A DNA stretch of 64,000 bases from Geosiphon pyriformis (taxonomy: Eukaryota > Glomeromycota > Glomeromycetes > Archaeosporales > Geosiphonaceae). The position numbers and the translations under genes are program-made. Shown here piece after piece: positions 10,400 to 20,590 of the stretch (positions are counted from its first letter, which is position 1; every line of letters starts with the position of its first letter). The stretch is from the NCBI GenBank assembly GCA_016748015.1, contig JAAOMT010000445.1:484755-548754 (forward strand), given 5' to 3'. The notes under the pieces were generated by a model. That model ran no database searches and was not told where the DNA came from. It saw only the letters and a program-made list of their open reading frames with translations.

Positions 10400-12333
10400 G
10401 TGGCAACAAAAACCCCTACCCTTACTGTTCTTGAATTCTGTCATGTTATTTACACACAAAATCAAAGTGATTTTAGATTACCAGAAGGGTGTTGTTCAGC
10501 AGAATCTGTTCTCACTTATTATATTAATGCCAGAATAAATTACCATATAAAAAAAGAAGAAGAACTACATGATGCGAAACTTGGATTGTATAGAGAATTA
10601 TCACAATACACTACAAAGGAAGTAGCAGTAATAGCCATAACTATTGTCAAAATCCATTACAAAATTGAGCAATATGCCAACAAAAAACACGTCCACAATT
10701 CAGAAATTAATCACAAAAAAAACCAGTAAAAACTAAGAACACTTGCTCAAACACCAAAGAAAACTGTCACTCAATCAATAAAGAAACAATGTACTTATTT
10801 ACCTGAAAATAAATCATACTATTTTTCACCAGAAAATAAGATACAAATTTCATTAGAAGCTGTATCATTATCAACATCAACTCCACAAACACCAAGAACT
10901 TCTAGTTATACTGATAAAATTAAACAACGTAACTGAAAAGACATACTAATTACAGAAGGATATTTATCACTATTCTAAAACCCTTTTTTTCAGCCAAAAT
11001 TCGGAATAGGGTTTGAAAACCGTGAAGAGAAATCTGAATCGGAATCCAAAAAAGAGACCAGTAAAAAAACAATTACAAGACCAGTTACTGGAACAAGCAG
11101 CCAGTTCAGAAACCAAGAAACTTGTGATCAAGAAAAAGAACTGGATATAAGAAAAACCACCTTTAAGAATGCTCAAGAAAATATTATTCCACCTTCTCTT
11201 ATACCAATAAGCTGACCAGCAGAAAACGGTGATGAAATGGCCACACTATACATCACAAGACTAACAGATTTCTTAGAAGAGGAAGAAAAAATGGACATGC
11301 ACACATGGCTCAGAGAAGTGCAAAAAGCCATCTAGGCAAATAACTGGAGTGACCAAAAAGCAATCCAAATGTTACCTTTCTTCCTAAAAGGCACTGCCAA
11401 CTCATGATATCAAAGCTTAGAAACAAAACTCATGAGCTTCACCAAATTCAAAGATGCACTTTTAGAGTATTTTAGCAATCCAAATGCTGTAATCCAACTA
11501 CAGAACAAATTCAATACTATCAAGCAAAGTACAAGTGAAACTGTTACCCAATATCTTGCTTGATTTAATCAAATTTGCCATCAGATTGAAGCAATTGAGC
11601 AAAGATACTATACCAATTCTCAGGTTTTAAATCAATTTATTAGAGAATTAAAAAGCAGCATTTTAGGAAAAATATGTTCTGTCCACTCTAATTCATTATC
11701 AGAAGCTGTTACACTTGCCAAAGTCTTTGAATCGGCTAAGAAAAAAGCTAAACATAGTCAAATGGTTAACATGATAATTGAGAAAAACAAGACAGAAACT
11801 TTAGAGAAGAAAGTAGCACAATTAGAGGAGAAACTCTCTAAAAAAATAAAAAGTTATCTCACCTCGGACCCAGAAAGAAATAATACATACCAACCACCTC
11901 AGAGACACAACCAGGAATTCAGTAGCAGTCAAAATAATTGCTCATCGCACCAGAACTTCAAAACAGAAATGTGCACCTGCCATTTTTGCAAATATGTAGA
12001 ACATTTGATTAGTCAATGTCAAATGCGAATGATGCACGAGGCATGCGAGAATAATTATTACGTGCCACCCCAAATGCCCAGAAATCAATACACGCCAATA
12101 TTACATCAATACCCCATTATGTACCAAAATCAAAGAACTTACCAGCAACAGCCCATGATAGCCAACCAAAATTGATGTCTTAAGCCCCAAAATCAGCCCA
12201 TGTGGAATCAAAATATGTTGGTTCAGAGAAACCCAAACCATGTAGAACCTAATCAGCAAACAAATGCAAACTACCCAAACTACCTAAATTTCCAGCCAAC
12301 TTACTTTAATATATTGAAAAACTTAAATCTCAG
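10400..12333 (+). pseudogene. Gag polyprotein of element E (5' part; interrupted by D)
   Basis: The N-terminal domain runs from the conserved GTG at 10400 to about 10730, with the YINARIN motif shared with B and D (YIN.+I). A linker rich in Pro/Ser/Thr/Lys/Glu follows, then a capsid-like region (about 11230-11750; TWLREVQKAI, ALLEYFSNP). A predicted coiled stretch LEKKVAQLEEKLSKKIK lies near 11793-11850. The CCHC knuckle C-HF-C-KYVE-H-LISQ-C is at about 11973-12015, then a Gln/Asn/Pro-rich tail. No ATG precedes GTG in this frame near the gag start. Stops include TGA at CGA or TGG positions. D interrupts the tail at 12333. Confidence 0.82.
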
Positions 12334-12390
12334 TGTTACCTGAGTAGAAAAACCGATCCAAAGTTATGAAGAAATGTGACCAAAATGTGA

Positions 12391-12590
12391 CATAACACAG
12401 AATAATGCGAAATAACGTTGAATAATGCGTTATAACGTTGGATAACATGTTATAACACAGAATAACACAGAATAGCATGCAATAACATAGGATAACGTGT
12501 TATAATGCAGGATAACACAGAATAACATGTAATAATATCAGATAACATGTTATAACATAAAATAACTAGCAATAACATAGAAAAACGAAG
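12391..12590 (+). repeat. 10-bp tandem array in the D 5' LTR
   Basis: About 20 degenerate copies of a decamer close to RATAACAYRK in exact 10-bp register, e.g. GGATAACGTG and GAATAACACA. The period equals about one helical turn, so each copy would face the same side of the DNA. The array ends about 75 bp upstream of the TATA box. Confidence 0.88.
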
Positions 12591-12665
12591 CAATAAGAGA
12601 AACAACAAAACAATAGCTAGTGATAGCAAGACAATTGAAACCAATCCTGTAAAACCAAAAGAATG

Positions 12666-12673
12666 TATAAAAG
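12666..12673 (+). promoter_or_regulatory. TATA box of the D 5' LTR
   Basis: TATAAAAG, conserved at 30387-30394 in the 3' LTR. Confidence 0.65.
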
Positions 12674-13427
12674 CAAGTAATTGTACAAGTAAGAAAGGAC
12701 AGAGAAAAAAATAGATATGAACCTCTAGACCAGAAATTAAAATATCCATACCCCTTTATCCTTTATTATCTTCCCTATTTCATCTCCTGAAGTAAACCAA
12801 TTATTAAAAGAAATCAGAATCACGAATTCATGTTCTTGAACTTCGTAGAATTTACATGAATTAACTCTTGTCTCATACCTCCGTTTTAGAACAGATGCTT
12901 TTAGCATAACCGCCTCAAACCTATTAATAATTTGGACCAATTGCTCTTGATCACGGTGATTGATGATACTAATTTATCTTTTCTCACTTTTCTTTTTTTT
13001 TCTTTTTCTTTTTCTTTCTTTTTCTGTCTTAATTTTTTTGTAGAACGGCAACATAGTAAAATCGACTGTTTGGGAATAGACTTCGTGATAGTCTGGTAAA
13101 AGAGGGAAGCTCCCCCTAAGTTTTGGATATTAACATTATCTTGTTAACTTACCAGAAGGGCAAAAAAACAACACCAGACCCTAATGACTGTGCTCGTTAG
13201 CTCGGACAAGAAAGCTCACATTTACGAAAAACATTGCAATCAACGAAAAACAAACTCTGTGCCTTATAACTAAAGAACTCAATGGGTAAAATTCACATCT
13301 AGGAATAGACCTTTAGAGACTGATAATCAAGATTAAGCCAACAGAATTACACAGAAGACACATCATCAATAATTGAGAGCACCAAACGTTACTATTTCTC
13401 ATACTCACCAAGTTTACCCATAACATT

Positions 13428-13445
13428 TGGTGCTCCCTGTGAGGT
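13428..13445 (+). other. Primer-binding site of element D
   Basis: TGGTGCTCCCTGTGAGG two bases after the LTR; it would pair with a tRNA ending GAGCACCA. A TGA in the gag frame overlaps its end (13440-13442). Confidence 0.65.
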
Positions 13446-13487
13446 TATAAATCCACAGAGACAGAGCATCCCCAAAAATACATAAAA

Positions 13488-15450
13488 GTGACGACTATTG
13501 AAACAATAGAAAAAGACCACTCCTCATACAAAAAAGCACTATTTCAATACTTTTGAAAAGACCTAGGAATACCAGCAGGAACCACTTATGCAGAAAGTGA
13601 TTTTTGTAACTATATCAATGCAAAAATTGACTGCTTGTTAGACCATGCAACTGATACAGAAAGACTTGGAGAACAAATTCATCAAAGCTTACTAGAGTAC
13701 TCAACAGCCACAACTACTCGAGCAATTGCTGAAACTCTGCGCATAATCAATACAAACATTAAATATTATGTGGCACAACAATTCCCTCAAGTACAACAAC
13801 CAGTGGAATCCGACCCTGAGAAATATAAAAACGAATCCAACAACTCCATAACTGCCCAAGCCAAGTCTACGGTCAACAAGAAACCAAAAGTCCTGTCCCC
13901 AACAACTCCATTATACCATCAGACACCCCAAAGTAGAATTGTATTCAACCCACCCCCAGAAACCCAGTCGGAAACACCACAAACTTCTGGAAATCTACAC
14001 CCTTGGAATCAACACAGTTGGACCAAATCACTAGGAGAATATGAATCACTGTTTGGAAATCTTACCCCAGCAGCTGGTCAAACAGAAAGAAACCTGTCAA
14101 CTTGGAAACAGCCACCAGCACAAAACCTAGCAGAATCAGCATCTCCTCTGATGGAAAAAACAGCTATCCTACAACCTATTAGTTCAAGTGACAAAGGAAA
14201 GCAACTAGCATTAGCACTCAGAGAACACTCGAATACATGGACACCAATCCTTTTAAACATAACCAGTAACACCTCACCCATTAACCAGATCATGGCTTAC
14301 CAGGATATTGCTAAATTGGAAAAATTCTCTAGTGAAGAAGATAATGCATATTTTTGGATCACGGACACCGAGAAAGCAATTACTGCTAATGGTTAGAACA
14401 ACGACTATACAGTTCAGGCACTGCCATTTTTTCTGACCAGAACCGCCAATTCGTGGTACCAGAGTCTGGCAGAGAAGCCTACCTCTTTTACCAAGTTTAA
14501 ACTCGCATTTTTGCAATATTTCTGTGACCCCAATACGTTAATCCGATTGCAGAATCAATTCAGCATAATTAAACAAAAAGATCATGAAGCAGTAACTACT
14601 TATCTCAAACGATTCAATTAAATCCTGCGTCAAATATTAGCTATCAAAAAGAACTACTACACCACGGTACAAGTTCTTAATCAATTCATTAAAAGATTGC
14701 AGAGTAGTATTCTAAGATCCATAAGACCCTGCCATCTGACCAGTTTACAAGACGCTGTTATTCTTGCTCACGATTTTAAGTCTGCAGAACAAGAAGCGAA
14801 CCATACCTAAGCCATTAATTTAGCCATTAACTGAACTTCTGACATCGATGCAAAGATAACCCAATTGAGTGAGAAATTAACTCAGAAAATTGAGAGATTT
14901 TTAGCTGGAACTACAGGAACTTACCAACCACCCTAATGGAGAGAAAATAACAACAACAGCAGATATTCACAGCAACAGCAACAATCTTGGAAATCCGATC
15001 TCTGCAACTGCTACTACTGCCAGAAATCTGGACACATTGCCCATGACTGCAGAAGGAAAATCATGGACCAAAATCAAGAAAACCCATACCAGCAACCCAG
15101 ATATCAGCAAAACATGGTACCCCAATATTCCATATCTCAGAATCAACTACCTCTATATGCACAACAAGTCCCATACACTCAACCACTACCCCAGAATTAT
15201 TATCAACTACCACCAATGACACAAGCAATCCCTCACTATCAAACTTCCCCTTACAGCCCATCCAGACCTCCAGCTATAGACTATAATCAGGGATGAAGGA
15301 ATCCCAACAACAATCAGGTGCAAACCAACAGCAGACTGTCTCGACCAATCCCTTGTGGTCCTGCCCAATCTTGACCAACACCAACTAAATACCTGAATCA
15401 AGCTTCCTATCTTGGTCTTATAGAAGACCAGGATTTTGATAAATCTACAC
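13488..15450 (+). pseudogene. Gag polyprotein of element D
   Basis: The frame opens after TGA 13440, contains no ATG, and reaches the conserved GTG at 13488 in a strong context (AAAGTGA). The N-terminal domain includes NYINAKID (about 13615-13632) and runs on in the longest intact piece to 14396. A Pro/Gln/Thr-rich linker leads to a capsid-like region (about 14290-14800; NSWYQSL, FCDPNTLIRLQNQF). The CCHC knuckle C-YY-C-QKSG-H-IAHD-C is intact at about 15009-15051, then a Gln/Tyr/Pro-rich tail. It is in the same frame as the downstream protease. Stops are at former Arg, Gln or Trp codons. Confidence 0.83.
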
Positions 15451-15452
15451 CT

Positions 15453-15880
15453 GTGGAAGGGGGGAATATAAAACAAATCTTCCAACCTTCCAAGCAAACA
15501 AAAAGCAATATCCCACTAGCTATTATTATTGAAGACACCACTCTAGCCACCATATTTTCTTTTGACATCGATAATTTGAACACACATAGCCTTTTTAGTG
15601 GAGCAGCCATCAATCAGGATAAACCAATAATGGCCTTATACACTGATGCCAGAGTCAGAGGAATAGACATTAAATTAATCCTGGATAGCGGATTAGCCAG
15701 TAACATAATCATGAAGCAGCTCATAGACCAACTAGGTCACTGAGTAGACTGTGCTGCTACCGCCCAGATTATTACAACAGATGAAAACACAAAAACCCCG
15801 ATAGGAAAAATTGACAACTTCCTCTTCAAGATTAATAAAATCCAAATTTCTACCAAAGTACTCATCATGAAAGCTACTGA
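15453..15880 (+). pseudogene. Aspartic protease of element D
   Basis: Retropepsin-like. LILDSGLASNII at about 15675-15710 keeps the DSG triad and is preceded by the family stretch IMALYTDARV. The second half (TPIGKIDNF, KVLIMKAT) is recognisable. A TGA at 15741 sits where related copies have a sense codon. After KAT (about 15876) the similarity to the protease C-terminal part (QYQALI.NNWL in B, E and F2) stops abruptly and the frame enters the dUTPase leader, so the protease C-terminus and Cys-rich module were deleted in frame. Confidence 0.82.
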
Positions 15881-16337
15881 GGACATGTCATTTCAAAATT
15901 TAACTAAGGATACCAAAACAGAACAGTATCTTGTGTATCCTAACCTATCCAAAGAACTAGAGCTAAAATGGTACAGTGACAATGAGGAAGAAATCTGCCC
16001 CAAAAAAGTGCATGACACTAATGCCAGTTTCGACCTACAATACCCTGGACAATTACTCATTATTATAGCTCCACATTCCTTCGTAAAAATAAATCTTAAG
16101 ATAGCGTTAGAAATTTCTGTTAGTACAATGATACAAGTTGCCTCTCAATCTAGTTTAGCCAAGAAAAAAATTGACATAAAAGGAAGAATCATTGATGCCG
16201 GTTACATAAGAAACATTGTCGTAATGCTACAGAACAATTCAGACAGACCTTACAAAATAGAATCACAAGAAAAAATTGCCCAAGCTATCTTCTTACCCCT
16301 AGTCAAAATACCCCAATTAATTCTGGTAACAACCCAA
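15881..16337 (+). pseudogene. dUTPase-like domain of element D, 5' part (interrupted by B)
   Basis: A trimeric-dUTPase-like domain in the gag-protease frame: motif I region ASFDLQYP (about 16023-16046), motif II region SQSSLAKK (about 16144-16168; the family has R-S-x-L-A), motif III IIDAGYIRN (about 16188-16215, with catalytic Asp and uracil-discriminating Tyr), motif IV AQAIFLPL (about 16280-16302). The frame is open from 15867 through 16400, the last 63 bases belonging to the LTR of B. Motif V is on the far side of B, at 26136 onward. Confidence 0.85.
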
Positions 16338-16554
16338 TGTTACCAGACAAAATTAGAGATATTATTTAGCATGAAATTATCTTATAATTTCTATCATTAA
16401 TTAGCATATATTATCGTTTCAAATTATCACTTATTACATTAGCAAAATATCCGAAATTATCATTTAATTAATAACCCAATTTGTACACAACACAAATGTA
16501 ACCTAATTGCAATGATCAATCATGCAATACCCCGAACTATGTAACATTTAAAAA

Positions 16555-16650
16555 GTTCGCCAAAATTTGTAAAAATTCACCAAAATAATTGATAGTTCAC
16601 CGAAAAATTTAATAGTTTGCCAAAATATATCTTTAGTTCAGCAAAATTGT
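16555..16650 (+). repeat. 20-bp U3 array in the B 5' LTR
   Basis: Copies of a GTTCRCCRAAAT-like motif begin at 16555, 16575, 16595, 16615 and 16636; spacing 20, 20, 20, 21 bp, about 50 bp before the TATA box. The 3' LTR shows the same spacing (25389, 25409, 25429, 25449, 25470). Period is about two helical turns. Confidence 0.82.
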
Positions 16651-16697
16651 AAAAAATAGCAAAGTTCAAGTTCATAGAATAGTGTTATAACAAGTTG

Positions 16698-16705
16698 TAT
16701 AAAAG
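16698..16705 (+). promoter_or_regulatory. TATA box of the B 5' LTR
   Basis: TATAAAAG; the 3' LTR copy at 25532 reads TATAAAAA. Confidence 0.65.
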
Positions 16706-17302
16706 AAAAACTTCTTTTTTCGAGAAAATGTATCTTACTTTAGATTTATCACTTAGAACTATTCCTATACATACAAAAAAAAATAAATATCAAATAATTT
16801 GAAAAAAAAACCAAGTTTTTTAATTATTGCACTTAGAAAATCCCCAAAACCTGACTAACATTTCGAAATTGATTAGCTACCAATTTCAGTAAACTGTTAG
16901 CGACTCCAGGCCTGGATAGAAAATGTTTTCCTTGACAGAATTCTATTTCTTTTACATTTCTTTTATTTTTCTTTTATTTTCTTATTACAATCATTAGGGT
17001 AGCCTACAGATGAGATTCCTGTAAAAGAATTAACTTTCACAGCAAATTAACTACACATTTTTAGTGAGCTTCCAGGCAAGCAATTCTTGGAAAAAAGTTG
17101 ATGTTTATTACAACGTAACTACATAAAGTAACTGGCAAGGAATTGGCCATTCTACTTATAAGCCCAGCAGTTCAAATTATAGAAAATAATTTAAAAGTAA
17201 ATTCAGTTACTGGAGGTCCAACTACTTCCTGAAAACGTGAATTCACAGCAAATCAACATTACCAACATTTAAGAAAAGAGACCAAAAACCTCTGGTAACA
17301 TT

Positions 17303-17314
17303 TGGTGCTCTCCC
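17303..17314 (+). other. Primer-binding site of element B
   Basis: TGGTGCTCTCCC two bases after the 5' LTR, nearly identical to that of D. Confidence 0.65.
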
Positions 17315-17345
17315 ACAGAAACAACACAGCAATAACAAATTCAAA

Positions 17346-19157
17346 GTGGCAACCGCCTCAGACATTACAACCCTAGAGTACTATCAATCGATTTACACAC
17401 ACTGTAAACAACAATTTGAAATACGCGACGGAATCATAGCTTTCAAGAAAACACTTTTTCAATACATCGAAAATCGAATCAACAACTACTTTTTTGGAAA
17501 CTATAACATTACAACAGTTAAAAGAGATCTTCTTGAAAACATACTACACTATTCCAACACTAAAGCAGAAAACATTAGTGCTGAAGCTTGTGCTACTTAT
17601 TTTGAGGAACTTGATTATAATATTATTTGATTCTGTGAAGAAAAATATCCTGCAAATGCACAATTTGTTTTTGAACTCAAATCTGAACCTTAAACCAGTA
17701 GCAACAAAAGACAAAGAGATAACTGACCTGTTTACACAACACCCAATACTCCCAAAATATTATTCAAACATTTACAAACACCTGAACAAGGAACCAGTTC
17801 AAAACTTCTACTTACTATCACACCTTTTCCAGCTTCACTTGCACAAGCACAAACACCTAATTCACCCTTGAATCAATTTGCAAGACCAGAAGATTTTACA
17901 TCACTTAGAAGTCCCACCAGATAACAAAAACCCCTTCAAACTAGTTCCAATCTCCTTGACTTTCTAGCTGAAAATCAAAGTGAACACTCTGAGACAGCAG
18001 CGAATGAAGAAAATGAACTTGAAATATCTAAAGAAGAATCAATAGACAGTAAAAACGAAGAAGACGAAATGACAACATACATCGCAAAAATCCCTGAATT
18101 TAATAAAGAAGACATTGAGACCAGTCCCCAAGAATGGCTCGACCAAGTTACTAAAGCTAGAGATGTAAATGGATAGAATGCTGCCAGAATGTTAAGAACA
18201 ATTCCCTACTTTCTCAAAGGAATGGCAGGAGAATGGTTTGAAAACCTGGCCGCTCCATTCAATGATTGAAATGTCTTCAAAGCAGCCTTTCTTGAACAGT
18301 TTACTGACAATAATACCTCCATCACCCTTTGCAATTGTTTTAAAAATATCAAACAAGAACCCTCCGAATCTGTTATAACTTATATTGGGAAATTCAACAA
18401 ACTTTTCAGACAAATTCGCCAACTCGAAACAAACAATTATTATTCTGATGCTCAAATCTTGGATCAATTTATCGCTGGTCTAAAAGATAAACTAATTAAA
18501 AAGGTTTGCTCACATGCACCAGAAGATTTAAACTCTGTCATACAGCATGCAAAAAGATACGAAATGGTCATAGAAAAGGCCAATCGTACCAAACTTGTAA
18601 ATTTGGCAATTGGAAAAACCAGCTTAGCAGCTGAGAAAAAAATTGACCAACTCACAAAGAAGGTTGAAAACTATTTCACCAATCAACAACAACAGCAACT
18701 CCAAAGATATCAACCACCCCAAAGATGACATCAAAATAACTTTGCACTACTTTTCAATAACCAATCTCAGAATTGTCATTACTATGGAATCTCTGGCCAT
18801 TAGAAAAGAGATTGCAGAAAGCTGCAACGAGACCAACAAAATAGGAGTAATCAATGTCACCCTTCACTACAGCAATTTTATTATCAACCACCACCACCAA
18901 CTTACTATCCACCAAGACCTCAGTACCAAAATAACTATTATCAGTCCGTTTTACAGCCAATCCAACAGCAATACCAGCAACCATCCACACAATATTATCA
19001 AGTACTCGCTCAAAGACTGATTACACAAAATCAATTCACACCACAAAACCGATACCAAGTAAACAACAATAGAATTGGTTTGAACAACCAATTGGTTCTC
19101 CAAAATTCCATTCAACCAAAACCCAACCACTACCACACTCAACCCAGTTATTTAACA
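17346..19157 (+). pseudogene. Gag polyprotein of element B
   Basis: The frame starts at GTG 17346 (AAAGTGGCAAC) and holds no ATG back to the stop at 17238. The N-terminal domain (17346-17630) contains YIENRINNYF. The linker and capsid-like region (about 17640-18450; WLDQVTKA, GEWFENL, YIGKFNKLF) shift frame and carry stops. An intact piece 18459-18728 covers the end of the capsid-like part with a Lys/Glu-rich stretch. The zinc knuckle at about 18774-18816 is damaged: the second Cys is Tyr (TGT to TAT), and a stop follows the His. A Gln/Tyr/Pro-rich tail leads into the protease. Confidence 0.83.
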
Positions 19158-19904
19158 ATGCCAGAAGAACAGGAGTTTCATCATACTGCACCTTCGGAAG
19201 GTAGAGCTGCAGCACAACAACAAAATTCTTTTCATAATCACACCACTATTCCACCAGCCCGAATTGCTGAAAACGTCAATCTCACTGATATTTTTCCTTT
19301 CGAGTTCGAAGCCAATGAATCACTATTTCTACTTAGCAATACAGCTGCCAATGAACAAAAAGCAATCATGGCTATGTACACTGAAGCAGAAGTTAAAGGA
19401 AAGACAATTCGCTTGATCCTAGACAGTAGATCTGCCAGAAGCATTATCACCTACCAGTTGATGCAACAGTTGAAAAAAAATGTCGACTGACCAGCTCAAA
19501 CAGTAATTATCACTGCTGATGACATGAAAAAGACCCCAGTAGAAGAAATTGACAATTTTCCATTCACTCTTGATGGAATCACCATTCCAGTCAAAGTTCT
19601 TGTAATGGATGCACCCCAGTACCAAGCTCTCATCGGAAATAATTGGCTCCAAAAAGCCAATGCTAATCTGAATTGGAAAATACAAGAGTTAACAATTTCC
19701 TACCAAGGACGACATGCCCAGATACCTGCCACTTGTGGTACATTCAACAAACGCTTTGAAAAAGTCCCAGCTTTTGAATTCGAACTGAAAGAGGAAAAAC
19801 CCCTTATTAAAACATTCATGGCACTTGGATCAACATCCAACTGGGCCAATGAAACAGAACAAAAACATTTTACCCTGCACCCTGAATCCGAAACCTCTGG
19901 ATAG
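19158..19904 (+). pseudogene. Aspartic protease of element B
   Basis: Retropepsin-like in one frame with a single internal stop (19488). LILDSRSARSIITY at about 19411-19452 shows the catalytic Asp but Gly to Arg in the DSG triad (GGA to AGA), which should inactivate it. The downstream half has the family blocks IDNFPF, TIPVKVLVMDAPQYQALIGNNWL (about 19580-19650) and NLNWKIQELTI. It is upstream of, and in frame with, the Cys-rich module, so protease, Cys-rich module and dUTPase were probably one polyprotein. Confidence 0.85.
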
Positions 19905-20590
19905 AATATATCTTACTCAAAACCCAAACCAAGGAAACAATGCCCTTATATTCCCCTTAAATGTAAGAACTGCCACAAAAAACTATCGTCAATGGGAGCC
20001 TGCATTTTGCCTGAAAAAGAATATGAAAATCATACTTGTTATTACTGCAAAGCTTGCCACAGAGAACAATGGAGCCATCTAATAAAAAGGAGCGGAAAAT
20101 AGGACAACACCTCCTGTTTGACTTGTGGAGATATGCTACTGGAAGAATGCAATTGGATTGATGTAGCCATGAGAGGAGGAGTCTGTGATCAGACCTGCCA
20201 ATATGCTTTATCAATTTCAGAAAAAGTAAAAAGAGGAACACTCTTTAATGCAGCATACAGCAGTGCTCTCAACAAACTTTATCACTATCCCTATGATGTC
20301 AAAATGATTTTTGACCTAGCAACAGCATTAATTAATGGAGCTACCAAAGAAGATGTTTGCCAAATGAAGGAAGCAGAATACATTGAATACACCATGGAAT
20401 TAGCTGGATTCGATTATGAAGACAAAGTAGAAGTCTACCACCAAATCACAAGTCACACCTACCCAACCCAAGAAGCTTAAATTTAATAATTAGAGCAAAT
20501 GAACATTAGGCTATGTGAAGAATGCATTATGCCTTATAATGAACAGTGGTGTCCTGAATGCTATGCTCTTAGCATTCTCTTGCCCAGCAA
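19905..20590 (+). pseudogene. Cys-rich module of element B, between protease and dUTPase
   Basis: Unrecognised module with repeated Cys pairs: CKNC near 19960, HTCYYCKAC near 20035, CLTC near 20120, CDQTCQY near 20188, and CEEC..8..CPEC at about 20514-20565, spaced as in zinc ribbons or treble clefs. The middle (20118-20480) is helix-like and holds the conserved Tyr-rich segment LNKLYHYPYD. E (31960-32520), F2 (about 41450-42260) and F1 keep the same Cys pattern; D lacks the module. Three of the stops at its end (20478-20492) are CAA codons in A (84-98). A nucleic-acid or protein-binding zinc domain is inferred, not shown. Confidence 0.7.

Larger units (their letters stand above)
12334..13425 (+). 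repeat. 5' LTR of element D (family 2)
   Basis: Starts TGTTACCTGAGTAG and ends CCCATAACA. Contains the 10-bp array (12391-12590), a TATA box (12666-12673), and a long pyrimidine-rich run (about 12978-13030). The minus-strand ORFs at 12450-12749 and 12737-12940 fall inside it and are artefacts of the array. Confidence 0.93.
16338..17300 (+). repeat. 5' LTR of element B (family 1)
   Basis: TGTTACCAGA...TCTGGTAACA, 963 bp, same length as the 3' copy with scattered substitutions, mostly transitions. Contains the 20-bp array (16555-16650), TATAAAAG (16698-16705) and AATAAA (16782-16787), which suggest the U3, R and U5 order. Confidence 0.95.

Noticed and set aside
12450-12940. Minus-strand ORFs of 99 and 67 codons
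   Set aside because: They lie in the D LTR. The first is a translation of the decamer array, giving repetitive Leu/Ser/Tyr; no homology to a protein.
13428-13445. tRNA gene fragment at the primer sites
   Set aside because: Only the short primer-complementary stretch is present directly after the LTR; no cloverleaf.
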